DNA of 64,000 bases from the NCBI RefSeq assembly GCF_000716595.1, contig NZ_JNXC01000026.1:1-64000 (forward strand). Direction: 5' to 3'. The position numbers were made by a program, and so were the translations under genes. Of this stretch, positions 16,351-23,639 are shown piece by piece (within the stretch, counting starts at the first letter, position 1; every line of letters starts with the position of its first letter). The notes under the pieces were generated by a model. It had not been told where the DNA came from. It saw nothing but the letters and a program-made list of their open reading frames with translations, and did no database searches. The stretch comes from Saccharothrix sp. NRRL B-16314. GTDB taxonomy: Bacteria > Actinomycetota > Actinomycetes > Mycobacteriales > Pseudonocardiaceae.

Positions 16351-16387
16351 ACCGGCCCGCCCCCGACGTGGGGCGGGCCGGTTGTCG
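16351..16387. terminator. Bidirectional hairpin terminator
   Basis: The perfect 12-bp arms CCGGCCCGCCCC (16352-16363) and GGGGCGGGCCGG (16370-16381) enclose six bases, between the convergent genes ending at 16319 and 16408. Confidence 0.75.
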
Positions 16388-16407
16388 TCGTGGCACGTGC
16401 CGGGCGG

Positions 16408-16650
16408 CTAGCCGCTGGCGACGGCGGGGCGCGGTGCGAGTCCTTCGCGTCGCCGCCACACGTCGTCGCAGTCCCAGCAGGTGCGGTGCTTGCGGTGCTC
16501 GGGAAGCTGGGGGAAGTCCTCGCGGGCCAGGGTGACTTCCGTTCCACACAGCACGGTGATCTTCTCGCCGGGGCGCGGCGGGAAGAGGTACGTCGCCACG
16601 TCGTAGGCGTGCCGTAGTCCGCCGCCGTCGTGCCACGTGTGCCGGGCCAT
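16408..16650 (-). CDS. Small zinc-finger-like protein
   Basis: This 80-residue protein contains MARHTWHDGGGLRHAYD, then PGEKITVLCGTEVTL and HRKHRTCWDCDDVWRRREG. It offers a Cys about 30 residues before a CWDC pair with nearby histidines. Such small Cys/His proteins are frequent in Pseudonocardiales elements, but I know no defined function. It is transcribed divergently from the MerR-like gene at 16797, and the two share a promoter region with repeated GTTGC motifs. Confidence 0.6.
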   Translation of the reverse strand: MARHTWHDGGGLRHAYDVATYLFPPRPGEKITVLCGTEVTLAREDFPQLPEHRKHRTCWDCDDVWRRREGLAPRPAVASG

Positions 16651-16676
16651 GAGCGCTCCCACCGAGTCGGGCAATC

Positions 16677-16792
16677 GTTGCAAACGTTGCGTACCCGGTC
16701 GCGGTCGCGCCGTAAAGACCCCGGACGGGTGTTGCGAACGTTGCAGACGTGGTGCAGCGACGGCGTTCGGGGCGGCCGTGGCGGATCGTTGC
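16677..16792. promoter_or_regulatory. Repeated GTTGC(A/G)AACGTTGC operator in a divergent promoter
   Basis: GTTGCAAACGTTGC (16677-16690) and GTTGCGAACGTTGC (16731-16744) lie 54 bp apart, with a half-site GTTGC at 16788. They sit between the divergent starts at 16650 and 16797. The MerR-like product of the latter gene is the natural candidate to bind them. Confidence 0.55.
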
Positions 16793-16796
16793 ATCC

Positions 16797-16991
16797 GTGA
16801 CCAGCGAACTCGTGCCCACGGGCGTGGCCGCGAAGGCGCTCGGCGTCGACCGGGCAACCCTGGTCCGCTGGTGGCAACAGGGCCTCGTCACGCCCACGCT
16901 CGTCACGGCGGGCGGCCACGGCCGGTGGAACCTGGACGAGCTGCGCGAGCAGCTACGGGCGCTGCGCCGACGCGACGGCGACGACGACTGA
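16797..16991 (+). CDS. MerR/excisionase-like small HTH protein
   Basis: This 64-residue protein is a single winged helix-turn-helix: LVPTGVAAKALGVDRATLVRWWQQGLVTP, then AGGHGRWNLDELREQLRAL. This matches the AlpA/Xis-like or MerR N-terminal fold that recognises DNA near recombination sites or promoters. The GTG start lies inside a longer open frame. A double hairpin follows the stop. In AICEs such a gene near the integrase often encodes the excisionase. With a serine integrase, however, it may simply regulate its own divergent promoter. Confidence 0.7.
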   Translation: MTSELVPTGVAAKALGVDRATLVRWWQQGLVTPTLVTAGGHGRWNLDELREQLRALRRRDGDDD

Positions 16992-17011
16992 CCGCGCCCG
17001 TCCCCGACATA

Positions 17012-17083
17012 CCAGGGCCGCCCCGGCACCACGTCCGGGGCGGCCCTGGTGGTCGTGCCCCCGGCCGTGACCGGGGCACGACC
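17012..17083. terminator. Two tandem hairpins between convergent genes
   Basis: The first hairpin has perfect 15-bp arms (17012-17026 and 17035-17049, CCAGGGCCGCCCCGG type). The second has arms GGTCGTGCCCC and GGGGCACGACC within 17051-17083. They separate the MerR-like gene (+) from the gene ending at 17085 (-). Confidence 0.75.
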
Positions 17084-17084
17084 G

Positions 17085-17612
17085 TCAGCCGCGCCGCAAC
17101 ATGCGGGTCCACCCCGGCGGCGGTTCCGCCGGGGCCTGCTGCGGCCGGTCGTCCAACGCCGCGAGCTGGCGCAGCAACGCCGCGCGGCGCTCGGCGCGCT
17201 CGACGTCCTCGACCAGCTCGACGCGCGCCCGGTCGGCCCGGTGCTCGGCGGCCACCGCCTGGCGCTCCCGCTCGGCACGGGCGCGGCCGGACGCGAGCTT
17301 GACGGCCGCCTCCAGGTCGGCCGGCCCCGGCGTGACGCCGAGCTGCGGCACGACGTTGCGCCTGGCGACCATGTCGCGCAGCACGTCCGTCGTGATCAGC
17401 ACGGCCTGGCCCGCCTCGCGGCCGACCAGCGCCCCGTCCTCGTTGAGCGTGAGCGGCCCCGCCCAGCTCTCCAATAGCCGCGCGAGCTGCTGCCCAAGCG
17501 GCACGGCGGACGGTGCGCCGGCCTCCCGGACGAGCGCGGCGCGGAAGCGGGCGGCCGGTTCCTCGCCGCCGGGCTGCGGCAGGGACATGGTCGAGACGTC
17601 GGAGGCGGTCAC
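17085..17612 (-). CDS. Uncharacterised protein with long C-terminal coiled coil
   Basis: This 175-residue protein has an N-terminal helical part (ARFRAALVREAGAPSAVPLGQQLARLLESW), a compact middle (LTLNEDGALVGREAGQAVLITTDVLRDMVARRNVVPQLG) and a long charged helix (ASGRARAERERQAVAAEHRADRARVELVEDVERAERR). It ends PPPGWTRMLRRG. The GTG start overlaps the upstream gene's stop (GTGA). The coiled coil suggests oligomerisation. I do not recognise a family. Confidence 0.55.
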   Translation of the reverse strand: MTASDVSTMSLPQPGGEEPAARFRAALVREAGAPSAVPLGQQLARLLESWAGPLTLNEDGALVGREAGQAVLITTDVLRDMVARRNVVPQLGVTPGPADLEAAVKLASGRARAERERQAVAAEHRADRARVELVEDVERAERRAALLRQLAALDDRPQQAPAEPPPGWTRMLRRG

Positions 17613-17851
17613 GCGGCGGCCTCCTCGGTGGACGCGGCGTCGAGGGCGGGCGCGCCCGCGAGGATCGCGGCGACCTTCGCCCGCGTCTCGGGACTCAACG
17701 GCGGCGCGGCGTCCACGGTGGCCTGGACGTACGCGACCAGGCGCGCCTCCTGGTATGCGGCGCGGGCCTGCCGGGTGATCTCGTGGTCGCGGCCGTGCTG
17801 CTTCACGGCGCGGGCCAGGTGTGCGCGGGCTTCGATGACAGGATCTGACAC
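17609..17851 (-). CDS. Small helical protein
   Basis: This 80-residue protein (SDPVIEARAHLARAVKQHG, then ITRQARAAYQEARLVAYVQATVD and SPETRAKVAAILAG) is alpha-helical and unrecognised. It is translationally coupled to the 17085-17612 gene by a GTGA overlap, so the two probably act together. The start is GTG 17851. Confidence 0.55.
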   Translation of the reverse strand: MSDPVIEARAHLARAVKQHGRDHEITRQARAAYQEARLVAYVQATVDAAPPLSPETRAKVAAILAGAPALDAASTEEAAA

Positions 17852-17975
17852 GGGTTGCTCCCGGACATGCCAAAGGACGTCCAGGCCGGAAGCTCGCGCG
17901 CCCGCGATGCGGGGCGGCTTCCCGAAGGACCATGCTGCGCGGCACTGGGGTGAGGCGGCGTCCGCGCCGACCGCC

Positions 17976-17991
17976 TTAGCTCTAGGGCTAA
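17976..17991. promoter_or_regulatory. Palindrome TTAGC-N6-GCTAA
   Basis: A 16-bp inverted repeat lies just beyond the stop of the zinc-ribbon gene (17994) and 125 bp before the start of the 17609-17851 gene. It may be an operator for the latter; no terminator-like length. Confidence 0.35.
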
Positions 17992-17993
17992 AG

Positions 17994-18395
17994 CTATCCG
18001 CGGTCGCCCACGACGGCGTGAAGACGCTCCGGGTGGTGCGTCATGTCGTGCAGGTCGAGCCGCCCGCCCCCGGCCGCCTCCCAGGCGTCCAGAAGCGCCG
18101 TCAACGCATCCACGGGCAGGGTCGCCGACCCGCGCCGGTCCCCCGTCGCCGAGCACGTGGGGCAGCGTCCGCGCCACACCGCGCCGCCGGGCCGCTGGAA
18201 CACGCGCGAGTGCCCTTTGCCTGGCAACGCGTCCTCCGGGTGTTGGGTGTCCGGCAGGGTCGGCCCGTCGGCCAGGGGTCCGCAGTGCTCGCCGGTCCAC
18301 GCGCCGTCCAGCAGCTCGAACAGCTCGATCCGGCGCGGCCGGCGACCGGTCCGGCCGCACGTGCACACCAGCCGCACCTCACCCCAGCCGGTCAC
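17994..18395 (-). CDS. Cys-rich protein coupled to the integrase
   Basis: This 133-residue protein has VRLVCTCGRTGRRPRRIELFE near the N-terminus, GEHCGPL in the middle and GRCPTCSATGDRRG near residue 95. The four-cysteine arrangement (CxC, then CxxC) suggests a zinc ribbon. The C-terminus is helical (VDALTALLDAWEAAGGGRLDLHDM). Its GTG overlaps the integrase stop by four bases, so both proteins are made from one message. Large serine integrases need a recombination directionality factor for excision. Those factors are unrelated to each other and often lie beside int, so this gene is a candidate. That role is inference. Confidence 0.6.
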   Translation of the reverse strand: MTGWGEVRLVCTCGRTGRRPRRIELFELLDGAWTGEHCGPLADGPTLPDTQHPEDALPGKGHSRVFQRPGGAVWRGRCPTCSATGDRRGSATLPVDALTALLDAWEAAGGGRLDLHDMTHHPERLHAVVGDRG

Positions 18396-19843
18396 CGCGC
18401 GTCCCTCCAGTCGAACGTGATCGACTCCGGATCGAAGTACCCGCCGTCGGCCCTGCGGCCCGGCTTCTGCCGGTGGATCGTGATCGTGACCACCGCGTCG
18501 AGGATCGACCGGCGGCGTCCGAGGTCGAGGCCGTCCGACCGGTCCGGCAGGGTCCCGAACCACACCGTGTGGAGGTCGGGTGCGCCGGCGACCCCGGCCA
18601 GCGGGTCCACGCGCACCGCGCCGGCCAACGCCTTGTCCAGCTCGTCCAGGCGGGCCTTCAGCCGCTCGTTGCGGCGTGCCCAGCGGACGCGGCTGATCGC
18701 GCCCGCGTCCAAGTCGTCGTCCAGGGCGTCGAGCTGGTGGCGAACCGCCTGGATCTCTGTGTTGAGCGCGGCCACGTCCACCGCGTCGGCGCGACGCCGG
18801 AGCAGGCCCACCGCGTCCGGCCTGGACAGCTTCTCCACCAGGACGCGCTCCACCACCTCGTCCACGACCGTGGCGCGGCGGCTCACGTGCGGCCCGGTGA
18901 TCTGCCGTTCCCGCGACGAGCAGCGATAGGCGGGGGCGCGCGAGCCCCCGGCGACGCTGGCACGGAGCGTGGGCTGCTCGCACACGCCGCACAGGTACAG
19001 GCCGCTGCCCAACCACCGGACCTGGTTGTTCGCGCCGTTGGTCCGCCGGGCCGGGTCGGTGAGCACGGCCACCAGCGCGCGCCACGTCGGCTCCGGGAGG
19101 ATCGCGGGCCAGCGCCCCTTGACGCCCTCCATGATCGCGCCTCGGTAGACGACCAGGCCCGCGTTGCGCGGCCGGAGCAGCACGTCGCGGAACGCGATCG
19201 TGGACCACTCGTCCTTGTTGAACGTGGTCCGCACGCCCCGCATGTTCAAGTCGCGCACGACGCTGCGCAGGCTCCCACCGGCCAGGATCACCTCCGCCGC
19301 CTTGACGATCTCGGCGGCCTCCGCCGGGTTCAGGGACTCCCCGTCGGCCCCGAACCCGAACGGCCTCGCGCCGCCCTGCCAACGGCCCTCCCGGGCCGCC
19401 TCCAGGCGGGCGCGTCGGACCCGGTCGGCTTTGTGCTCGCTCTCCTGCGCGGCCCACGCGGCTTGGGTGATCGCCGACGCCCGGCCTGTCGGGGTCGTCA
19501 GGTCGAGCTGACCGGCCCGGCACGTGTGGGTGTCGACGCCGCCCGCGTTGCTCGTAGTGATGTAGTCGAGGAGTTCCCGGACGTTGCGGTGCAATCGGTC
19601 GGTATGCCAGGCGAGCACGCCGCCGATCTCGCCGTCGCGCATCGCGGCGAGCAAGGCCCGGTAGCCCGGCCTCGGCTTCCCCGAGTACGCCGAGATGTCG
19701 TTGTCGGTGAAGACATGCACCACATGCCAACCCAGCCGGGCGGCCAACTCGCGACAGTCCGCCACCTGACGATCAACACCGAGGTGCGCGCCCTCGCGGT
19801 CTTCGCTGATTCGGGCATAGATCGCGCAACGGGTTGTGCTCAT
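18392..19843 (-). CDS. int: Large serine recombinase, integrase of the element
   Basis: This 483-residue protein has the full layout of large serine integrases. The catalytic domain starts MSTTRCAIYARISEDREG, nucleophile serine at about residue 13, then AWHTDRLHRNVRELLDYI. The recombinase domain includes RARLEAAREGRWQGGARPFGFG. A zinc ribbon begins with CGVCEQPT near residue 282, ending RCSSRERQ. A coiled-coil region follows (LNTEIQAVRHQLDALDDDLDAG, then RRNERLKARLDELDKAL). The ATG lies 28 bp from the right attachment core. It should catalyse unidirectional attP x attB recombination. The inferred attB is the P-loop coding sequence of tadA. It is cotranscribed with the Cys-rich gene downstream. 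Confidence 0.93.
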   Translation of the reverse strand: MSTTRCAIYARISEDREGAHLGVDRQVADCRELAARLGWHVVHVFTDNDISAYSGKPRPGYRALLAAMRDGEIGGVLAWHTDRLHRNVRELLDYITTSNAGGVDTHTCRAGQLDLTTPTGRASAITQAAWAAQESEHKADRVRRARLEAAREGRWQGGARPFGFGADGESLNPAEAAEIVKAAEVILAGGSLRSVVRDLNMRGVRTTFNKDEWSTIAFRDVLLRPRNAGLVVYRGAIMEGVKGRWPAILPEPTWRALVAVLTDPARRTNGANNQVRWLGSGLYLCGVCEQPTLRASVAGGSRAPAYRCSSRERQITGPHVSRRATVVDEVVERVLVEKLSRPDAVGLLRRRADAVDVAALNTEIQAVRHQLDALDDDLDAGAISRVRWARRNERLKARLDELDKALAGAVRVDPLAGVAGAPDLHTVWFGTLPDRSDGLDLGRRRSILDAVVTITIHRQKPGRRADGGYFDPESITFDWRDAR

Positions 19844-19870
19844 GCCGGAAGGGTGTCATAGAGTGGGTCG

Positions 19871-19886
19871 CGTCTTCCCGGAACCC
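19871..19886. other. Right attachment site core (attR)
   Basis: CGTCTTCCCGGAACCC is the host-side P-loop sequence. On the minus strand it encodes the end of GGTGSGKT. Bases above it are host tadA, and below about 19871 is element DNA. Confidence 0.8.
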
Positions 19887-20452
19887 GTGCCGCCGACCAC
19901 CAGGAACGCCTGGCGCGACACCACGATCGCCCGCAGAAGAGAAGCTGTCGGCTGGTCGAACGTGCCGCACGCGACCAACGCCGCCAGGTCGTGCACGGCC
20001 GGCCGCAGGACGCGCAGCGACAAGCACGTGAACGGCGCGATCGGGGGCAGCACGGCATGCAGCCGCACCGAACCCGGCAACCACCCGTCGACGTACGGCG
20101 CGGCATCGTCCAACCGCCGGCCGGCGGCCACCGCGAGCCGTTGGGCGAGTCTCCGCACGGCCGCCTCATCCGGGAACGTCACGTCCGTGCGGCGCAGGCC
20201 GGTGAGGCCGTCGACCCACACCTGGTCCGGCCCGGTGACCAGGACGTCGGTCGTGTCCGGGTCGCGCAGGAGCGGTTCGAGCGGGCCGGCGCCGACGAAC
20301 TCCTGGCGCAGCACGGTGAGCGCCCGTTGCACGTCCTCGTCACCCAGCACCCCGCCGGCCTCGCCGCGCACCGCCGCCGCGACGGCCGCCGAGGTGAGGT
20401 CGGCACGCCCGTTGGCCAGGCGCTGCCGAACCCGTTCCACGAGTTCGTTCAC
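19871..20452 (-). pseudogene. tadA: tadA/cpaF pilus ATPase, 5' half, cut off by the integrated element
   Basis: This is the N-terminal 194 codons of the Tad/CpaF ATPase. It includes the helical N-terminal domain (NELVERVRQRLANG, then EEFVGAGPLEPLLRDPDTTDVLV-like region), RRLAQRLAVAAGRRLDDAAPYVDGWLPG and the strand leading to VVGGTGSGKT. In the integrated state the frame continues for only four element codons (RPTL) and stops at 19856. The protein made would have a P-loop but no Walker B or His box and should be inactive. The remainder lies at 2458-3021. The GTG start overlaps the stop of a possible small gene. Confidence 0.9.
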
Positions 20453-20604
20453 GGTCCGCCTCCTTCGACCGCGCCTTGCAGCGCACGAGAAGCGCGCACC
20501 GCCAACACCTCCTGCGCCGCCTCGACCAACGCGCCGCCGGCTCCGACCGCCGTCACGCGCGAAGCGAGCAACGGCCGATCGGACAGGGACAGTTCGGCGA
20601 GCAT
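20449..20604 (-). CDS. Possible small protein between ssd and tadA
   Basis: This 51-residue frame (MLAELSLSDRPLLASRVTAVG, ending RASRALQGAVEGGGP) fills part of the 237-bp gap between ssd and tadA. It ends in a GTGA overlap with the tadA start, the same coupling seen throughout this operon. No family is recognised and the start is uncertain (the frame is open to 20745), so it could be spurious. Confidence 0.35.
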   Translation of the reverse strand: MLAELSLSDRPLLASRVTAVGAGGALVEAAQEVLAVRASRALQGAVEGGGP

Positions 20605-20689
20605 GAGGGTCGACAGGAGCACCGGACGGCAGGTCCGGAACACCGGCACCGGCCGGAACCGGGGGTGCCGCTTCAAGGTCGGCCTGCGG

Positions 20690-21748
20690 TCACACGCCAT
20701 GGAGCACCGCCAGGACTTCCCGCGCCGCCTTCGCCAGAGGACCACGACCGGTCTCGGGGAAACGGCCTTGATCCAGCGCCGTCGCGAGCCCCGGCTCCGG
20801 ACGCATGGCCGTCAGCAGCGGCACACCCACCGCCGCCACCACCTGCGCGGTGGACAGACCGCCGGGTGCCGGCCCGCGCACGACCGCGACAAGCGGCACA
20901 CCGCGTTCACCGGCCTGCTCGACCAACGTCTTGGCCGCCATGCACGCCTTCACGTCCGCCGGCACCACGAGCACCGCCAGGTCGGCCCGGTCGAGCGCCG
21001 CGCACGCCGCACCCGTCAGCTGGCGCGGCACGTCGCACACGACCGTGCCACCGGCGCGCCTGCCCGCCTCGATCACCGCCACCACCGCGTCCGGCTCCGG
21101 ACCCGGCCCCGTCCGGCCGCAGGACAGCACCGTCAGGCTGCCGCGCCTGCCCGTGCGGCCGGGCAACGCGGAACGGAGAGCCGCCGCCGGGACACGGCCG
21201 CCGGTCAGCTGCAACGTGGGCCACCGCAGCCCTTCCTGCCCTTCCGCGCCCAACGTCAGGTCCAACCCGCCGCCCAACGGATCGCAGTCGACCAGCAACC
21301 CGTGGCCGCCGGCGGACAGCACCGCCTGGCCCACGGCCACCGCCAGCACCGACGCTCCCGCACCCCCACGCGCGCCGAGGACCGCCAGCACCTTGCCGTC
21401 CCCGACCGGATCGCCCTCGTCCGCGTCGGCGAGCACCGCCCGCAGCCGGTCGTGGTCGCCGGGCAGCTCCAACACCTGCTCCGCGCCCAGCGCCAGCGCG
21501 CGCCGCCAGGTCGCGGGATCAGGAAGCCCCGCTCCGACGACGTGGACACCCGGTCTGCGCGGGAACCCCGCCGCCGCGCACGCGATCACGGCCTCCTCGT
21601 CCAGCACCACCGCCGGAGCGCCGTGCCAACGAGGGCGCAACGCCGTCACGTCGACCACGCGCTCCACCTCGCAGCCGACGACCGCCGCCGCGTGCAGCAC
21701 CTCGTCCACCAGAACCGCTCCGGCCACCAAGGCCACCGGTCGCTTCAT
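20690..21748 (-). CDS. ssd: CpaE/MinD-like protein (septum-site determining Ssd type)
   Basis: This 352-residue protein has a receiver-like N-terminal domain (about 1-110, with HVVGAGLPDPATWRRALALGAEQVLELPGD). A MinD/ParA-like domain follows, beginning VLAVLGARGGAGASVLAVAVG, a deviant Walker A that lacks the usual lysine. It continues with LLVDCDPLGGGLDLTLGAE. In M. tuberculosis Rv3660c (Ssd) occupies the same place before the tad genes and affects septation; CpaE proteins place pili at the pole. A ribosome site GGGAGGG precedes the ATG. As first gene of the tad operon it remains intact and is separated from the interrupted ATPase by about 240 bp. Confidence 0.85.
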   Translation of the reverse strand: MKRPVALVAGAVLVDEVLHAAAVVGCEVERVVDVTALRPRWHGAPAVVLDEEAVIACAAAGFPRRPGVHVVGAGLPDPATWRRALALGAEQVLELPGDHDRLRAVLADADEGDPVGDGKVLAVLGARGGAGASVLAVAVGQAVLSAGGHGLLVDCDPLGGGLDLTLGAEGQEGLRWPTLQLTGGRVPAAALRSALPGRTGRRGSLTVLSCGRTGPGPEPDAVVAVIEAGRRAGGTVVCDVPRQLTGAACAALDRADLAVLVVPADVKACMAAKTLVEQAGERGVPLVAVVRGPAPGGLSTAQVVAAVGVPLLTAMRPEPGLATALDQGRFPETGRGPLAKAAREVLAVLHGV

Positions 21749-22227
21749 CGCGCCCTCCCCGTCGTGGATCTCCGGGTTCCACCGTGGTCAGCGGTGAGGA
21801 AGGACACAACGGTTCATGATCAAGATGTGGACAACCGGAGGGGCTGTGGACAACCAGAGGCCGCACGAACGGGTGCAAAGACGCCGGGACGGGCCGGACG
21901 CGGACGCGGCGGAAGAAGATCGGGTGTCGATGCAAGAAGGGGTGCAAGTGCGCGGAGGTCCAGCGCGAAGGCCCGGGAAAACCGACTCCGGACATGGGAC
22001 GACCCCCGCCAGGGGGGAGGGACGGGGGTCGTCATTGGTTCAGTCCCGGGGGGTCGGACTGAACCTGTCCGGTCGAGCCGGACCCGTCTACTGTATCCCC
22101 ACGAGACACGGTCATGCGTGTGTTCACGTTAGAGGGACACGGAAATTTCGCGACCGCACACTCAGTTCGTAAAGTGGCGAACTGCTGTCGGCGGTCGGTA
22201 CCGGCTGCCCCGCCTTAAGCTGGACCG
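21749..22227. other. Divergent intergenic region between ssd and the HAD gene
   Basis: This 479-bp region has no supportable gene. It contains a hairpin with arms GACGACCCCCG (21998-22008) and CGGGGGTCGTC (22023-22033), and a lower-GC stretch at about 22085-22185 likely to hold the divergent promoters. Confidence 0.55.
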
Positions 22228-23040
22228 GTGACCGAGCACGCCACCGAAGGCAGTCGAGTCGCCGCGTTCTTCGACCTGGACAAGACCGTCATCGCCAAGT
22301 CGAGCACGCTGGCGTTCAGCCGGCCCTTCTTCCAAGAGGGCCTGATCAACCGGCGTGCGGTGCTCAAGAGCGCCTACGCGCAGTTCGTCTTCATGCTGGC
22401 CGGCGCCGACGCCGACCAGATGGACCGGATGCGCTCGCACATCACCGCGCTCTGCCAGGGCTGGGACGTCGAGCAGGTGCGCTCGATCGTCGAGGAGACG
22501 CTGCACGACATCGTCGACCCCCTCGTCTACAAGGAGGCCACCCAGCTCATCACCGACCACCAGACCGAAGGCCACGACGTGGTCGTGGTGTCCGCTTCGG
22601 GCGAGGAGCTGGTCGCGCCCATCTCCACCATGGTCGGCGCCACGCACAGCGTCGGCACGCGGATGGTGGTCGCCGACGGCCGCTACTCGGGCGAGGTGGA
22701 CTTCTACTGCGCCGGCGAGAACAAGGCGATCGCCGTCAAGCAGCTCGCCGAGCAGCACGACTACGACCTGAGCCGCTGCTACGCGTACTCGGACTCGATC
22801 AGCGACCTGCCGCTGCTGGAGGCCGTCGGCCACCCCACGGTGGTCAACCCGGACCGCGCGCTGCGCAAGGTCGCGGTCCAGCGCGGGTGGCCGTCGCTGA
22901 CGTTCTCCGACCCGGTGTCCCTGCGCGCCCGCATCCCGCGCCCGTCCGGCACCGCGGTGGCCGTCACCGCGATCGGGTTGGGGGCCGCGACGGCCGCGGG
23001 CGTGGCCTGGTACGGCCTGCGCAGGCGGCGCCGGAGCTGA
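22228..23040 (+). CDS. HAD-IB family phosphatase (SerB-like)
   Basis: This 270-residue HAD-superfamily phosphatase has motif I FFDLDKTVIAKSS (aspartates at residues 16 and 18), motif II VVVVSASGEE (about 128) and motifs III/IV CYAYSDSISDLPLLEAVGHP (about 186). The C-terminus is a hydrophobic helix followed by RRRRRS (TAIGLGAATAAGVAWYGL), so it is probably membrane-anchored. It corresponds to M. tuberculosis Rv3661, which lies next to ssd in the same divergent arrangement. The substrate is unknown; phosphoserine-like small molecules or lipid phosphates are possible. The start is GTG 22228. Confidence 0.85.
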   Translation: MTEHATEGSRVAAFFDLDKTVIAKSSTLAFSRPFFQEGLINRRAVLKSAYAQFVFMLAGADADQMDRMRSHITALCQGWDVEQVRSIVEETLHDIVDPLVYKEATQLITDHQTEGHDVVVVSASGEELVAPISTMVGATHSVGTRMVVADGRYSGEVDFYCAGENKAIAVKQLAEQHDYDLSRCYAYSDSISDLPLLEAVGHPTVVNPDRALRKVAVQRGWPSLTFSDPVSLRARIPRPSGTAVAVTAIGLGAATAAGVAWYGLRRRRRS

Positions 23041-23189
23041 TTCACCCGGCCTTGCCCCGGTCAGCGGTACCGACCGCGCGCACCGACGTGAAACCGCTGT
23101 CACAAAAGCCTTTCCGCTACTGAACGTCGCTTGACCGGTGCACCCCATCGAGCCCTTGCTGTGACGCCGAACACCTACTACAAAGGAAG

Positions 23190-23433
23190 TGCGGACCTCG
23201 GGTCGGCCAGGGACGAAGCGGAGGAGAAGCGGCGTCCACCCCGGCAGAGCTCCGTGCGCGGACTTCGAGACACCCACGCGCAGCACGCCGCGGGAGGCTT
23301 GTCGTCTAGGGCCTGCGTACCGGGACGCCGGACGCCGAGGCCAGGTTGGTACGACACGAGTTGCACGCTTGGTAACTCGCAAGCCCGCGCTGACGACGGT
23401 GGGGCCCCTCACGAGGGGCCCCACCGTCTTTGT
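23190..23433 (+). ncRNA. Candidate Ms1/MTS2823-type small RNA
   Basis: In mycobacteria the RNA polymerase core-binding sRNA Ms1 (MTS2823, ncRv13661) is encoded just downstream of the Rv3661 gene. The same position here is a 400-bp non-coding, structured stretch. A promoter-like TTGCTG-N17-TACAAA lies at 23156-23184. The stretch ends in a perfect 15-bp terminator hairpin with TTTGTG. No protein frame with actinomycete codon usage covers it. The call rests on synteny, promoter and terminator; I cannot compare to the Ms1 sequence or covariance model here, and the 5' end is approximate. Confidence 0.55.
23395..23433 (+). terminator. Strong intrinsic terminator
   Basis: The arms GACGGTGGGGCCCCT (23395-23409) and AGGGGCCCCACCGTC (23414-23428) are fully complementary with a 4-base loop and a following TTTGTG. 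It ends the proposed small RNA. Confidence 0.85.
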
Positions 23434-23601
23434 GCTGCGCACTTGTTCCGTGAACCGACGAACCGCCGTGCCGCCGGAACCTCCGAACAATGCCCGACTG
23501 GGTGACGCCCGAGACCCCGGAACTGTCGGACCCCCTCCGCACACTGGTCCACCGAACGAACCCGTTGACCCACCCCTGTGACGTGGGTAACTTGCGAACC
23601 G

Positions 23602-23616
23602 CACCACTTAGTGGTG
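23602..23616. promoter_or_regulatory. Palindrome CACCACTTAGTGGTG before nagZ
   Basis: This near-perfect inverted repeat lies 24 bp upstream of the nagZ start. A similar palindrome CACCAAGTGGTG (28313-28324) precedes the RpiR-family gene of the same cluster. Both are candidates for the MurR-like regulator's binding site. Confidence 0.45.
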
Positions 23617-23639
23617 GAAGATTCCCATTGGAGGCCGTC

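Larger units (their letters stand above)
3007..19886. mobile_element. Integrated AICE-type element inserted in the tadA P-loop
   Basis: The element is about 16.9 kb, bounded by an imperfect direct repeat: CGTCTTCCCGAAACCC at 3007-3022 and CGTCTTCCCGGAACCC at 19871-19886, with 10 identical leading bases. The two halves of tadA abut these repeats. Joining the outer flanks restores GGTGSGKTTLLAALLG in frame, so the insertion point is read directly. Content is of AICE type: FtsK/TraB translocase, Spd-like protein, primase-polymerase replication gene, candidate origin, regulators, and a large serine integrase at the right end. A prohead protease gene and a second small serine recombinase are extra cargo. 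Exact crossover bases within the repeat are not resolvable by eye. Confidence 0.92.
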
